Assembly (NCBI GenBank): GCA_037349105.1 | Contig: JAYJMM010000009.1 | Location: forward strand, 3,203,001 to 3,267,000 | DNA length: 64,000 nt | Direction of reading: 5' to 3' | From: Limnomonas spitsbergensis | Taxonomy: Eukaryota > Chlorophyta > Chlorophyceae > Chlamydomonadales | The notes under the pieces: model-generated | Told to the model about the DNA's origin: nothing | Database searches by the model: none | The model's input: the letters and a program-made list of their open reading frames with translations, nothing else | Made by a program: the position numbers and the translations under genes | Part shown: one piece after another, positions 62,720-64,000 of the stretch | How positions within the stretch are numbered: position 1 is the first letter of the stretch | How the letters are laid out: each line of letters begins with the position of its first letter

Positions 62720-64000
62720 AGAAACATTATGGGTCATCAAGTGTTTAAGGAGGGTTGGGGGTTTAGGGCTAAGGGTGAAAGGAGCGTTATGGGTCATCAA
62801 GTGTTCAAGGAGGGTTGGGGGTTTAGGGCTAAGGGTGAAAGAAGCGATGTGGGTCATCAAGTGTAAAAGGAGGGTTGGGGGTTTAGGGCTAAGGGTGAAA
62901 GGAGCGTTATGGGCCATAAAGTGTTAAAGGAGGGTTGGGGGTTTAGGGCAAAGGGTGAAAGGGGCGTTGTGGGTCATCAAGTGTAAAAGGAGGGTTGGGG
63001 GTTTAGGGCTAAGGGTGAAAGGAGCGTTGTGGGTCATCAAGTGTTAAAGGAGGGTTGGGGGTTTAGGGCAAAGGGTGAAAGGAGCGTTGTGGGTCATCAA
63101 GTGTAAAATGAGGGTTGGGGGTTTGGGGCAAAGGGTGAATGGGGCGTTATGGGTCATCAAGTGTTAAAGGAGGGTTGGGGGTTTAGGGCTAAGGGTGAAA
63201 GGAGCGTTATGGGCCATAAAGTGTTTAAGGAGGGTAGGGGGTTTAGGGCAAAGGGTGAAAGGAGCGTTGTGGGTCATCAAGTGTTAAAGGAGGGTTGGGG
63301 GTTTGGGGCAAAGGGTGAAAGGGGCGTTATGGGTCGTCAAGTGTTAAAGGAGGGTTGGGGGTTTAGGGCTAAGGGTGAAAGGAGCGTTGTGGGTCATCAA
63401 GTGTTGAAGGAGGGTAGGGGGTTTGGGGCAAAGGGTGAATAGGGCGTTATGGGTCATCAAGTGTTTAAGGAGGGTTGGGGGTTTAGGGCAAAGGGTGAAA
63501 GGAGCGTTGTGGGTCATCAAGTGTTAAAGGAGGGTTATGGGTTTAGGGCTAAGGGTGAAAGGGGCGTTGTGGGTCATCAAGTGTTAAAGGAGGGTTGGGG
63601 GTTTAGGGCTAAGGGTGAATGGGGCGTTGTGGGTCATCAAGTGTTAAAGGAGGGTTGGGGGTTTAGGGCAAAGGGTGAAAGGAGCGTTGTGGGTCATCAA
63701 GTGTTTAAGGAGGGTTGGGGGTTTAGGGCAAAGGGTGAAAGGAGCGTTGTGGGTCATCAAGTGTAAAATGAGGGTTGGGGGTTTAGGGCAAAGGGTGAAA
63801 GGGGCGTTGTGGGTCATCAAGTGTAAAAGGAGGGTTGGGGGTTTAGGGCTAAGGGTGAAAGGAGCGTTGTGGGTCATCAAGTGTTAAAGGAGGGTTGGGG
63901 GTTTAGGGCAAAGGGTGAATGGAGCGTTGTGGGTCGTCAAGTGTTAAAGGAGGGTTGGGGGTTTAGGGCTAAGGGTGAAAGGAGCGTTATGGGTCATCAA
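62720..64000. repeat. 60-bp array, at least 21 units, continuing past the window
   Basis: Very regular 60-bp units: GGGTCATCAAGTGTTAAAGG, AGGGTTGGGGGTTTAGGGC, AAAGGGTGAAAGGAGCGTT. On gene C's strand the unit ends CTCCTTTCACCCTTAG, aligned with the pyrimidine tract and acceptor of exon i (TTTCTTCTGCCCTCAATCCCCAG). The array therefore probably grew from the acceptor-proximal intron. The period keeps frames open on both strands. Confidence 0.93.

Noticed and set aside
23240..64000. A chromosome end (true telomere)
   Set aside because: TTTAGGG tracts are short, degenerate, in both orientations and embedded between genes.

Overview
The window is nuclear DNA of a green alga, most likely a chlorophycean (Chlamydomonadales-type). 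This is inferred from GC-rich exons with GT...AG introns, Ala/Gln/Gly-rich proteins, abundant CAG/CTG runs and plant/algal-type TTTAGGG-like telomeric motifs throughout; the species is not identified. Most of the sequence is tandem repeat. Coding exons are short islands, and many open frames are artefacts of arrays whose period is a multiple of three.

I reconstruct three spliced genes. Gene A (minus, about 36157 to 21271) and gene B (plus, 39449 to 49678) lie head to head with a 3.3 kb spacer and are diverged paralogues. They share an N-terminal region (WL..FL, RPPF.L, E.EV, LP..L), a G-F-D-[DN]-R segment and a calmodulin-type IQ motif. The IQ motif is cut in both genes by a phase-0 intron directly after I-Q, and the next intron is phase 2 in both. 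Their C-termini differ: gene A continues into Ala/Glu/Arg-rich helical exons, gene B into a very long disordered, Gln-rich last exon. I do not recognise the family. Gene C (minus, from beyond the right edge at 62701 down to about 54743) is the 3' part of a purple acid phosphatase; gene B and gene C converge.

Layout: 246-21313 is a minisatellite of about 650 units of 32 bp with higher-order repeats; 21271-36157 gene A with repeat-filled introns; 36158-39448 divergent intergenic region with a 450 bp TA-flanked inverted-repeat element; 39449-49678 gene B; 49679-54742 convergent intergenic region with a truncated copy of gene B's last exon capped by telomeric repeats; 54743-62701 gene C; 62720-64000 a 60 bp array.

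The most striking result concerns the origin of the repeats. In all three genes many intronic arrays are tandem copies of exon edges. Each unit carries a 5' or 3' splice site plus a few codons of the adjacent exon, spreading outward into the intron. Examples are about 15 units of 122 bp from the gene A exon 4 donor, about 36 units of 67 bp from a phosphatase exon donor, and six or seven copies of the GHVH exon start. This exon-edge amplification is the candidate undescribed phenomenon. All splice sites were read by eye and need RNA confirmation.
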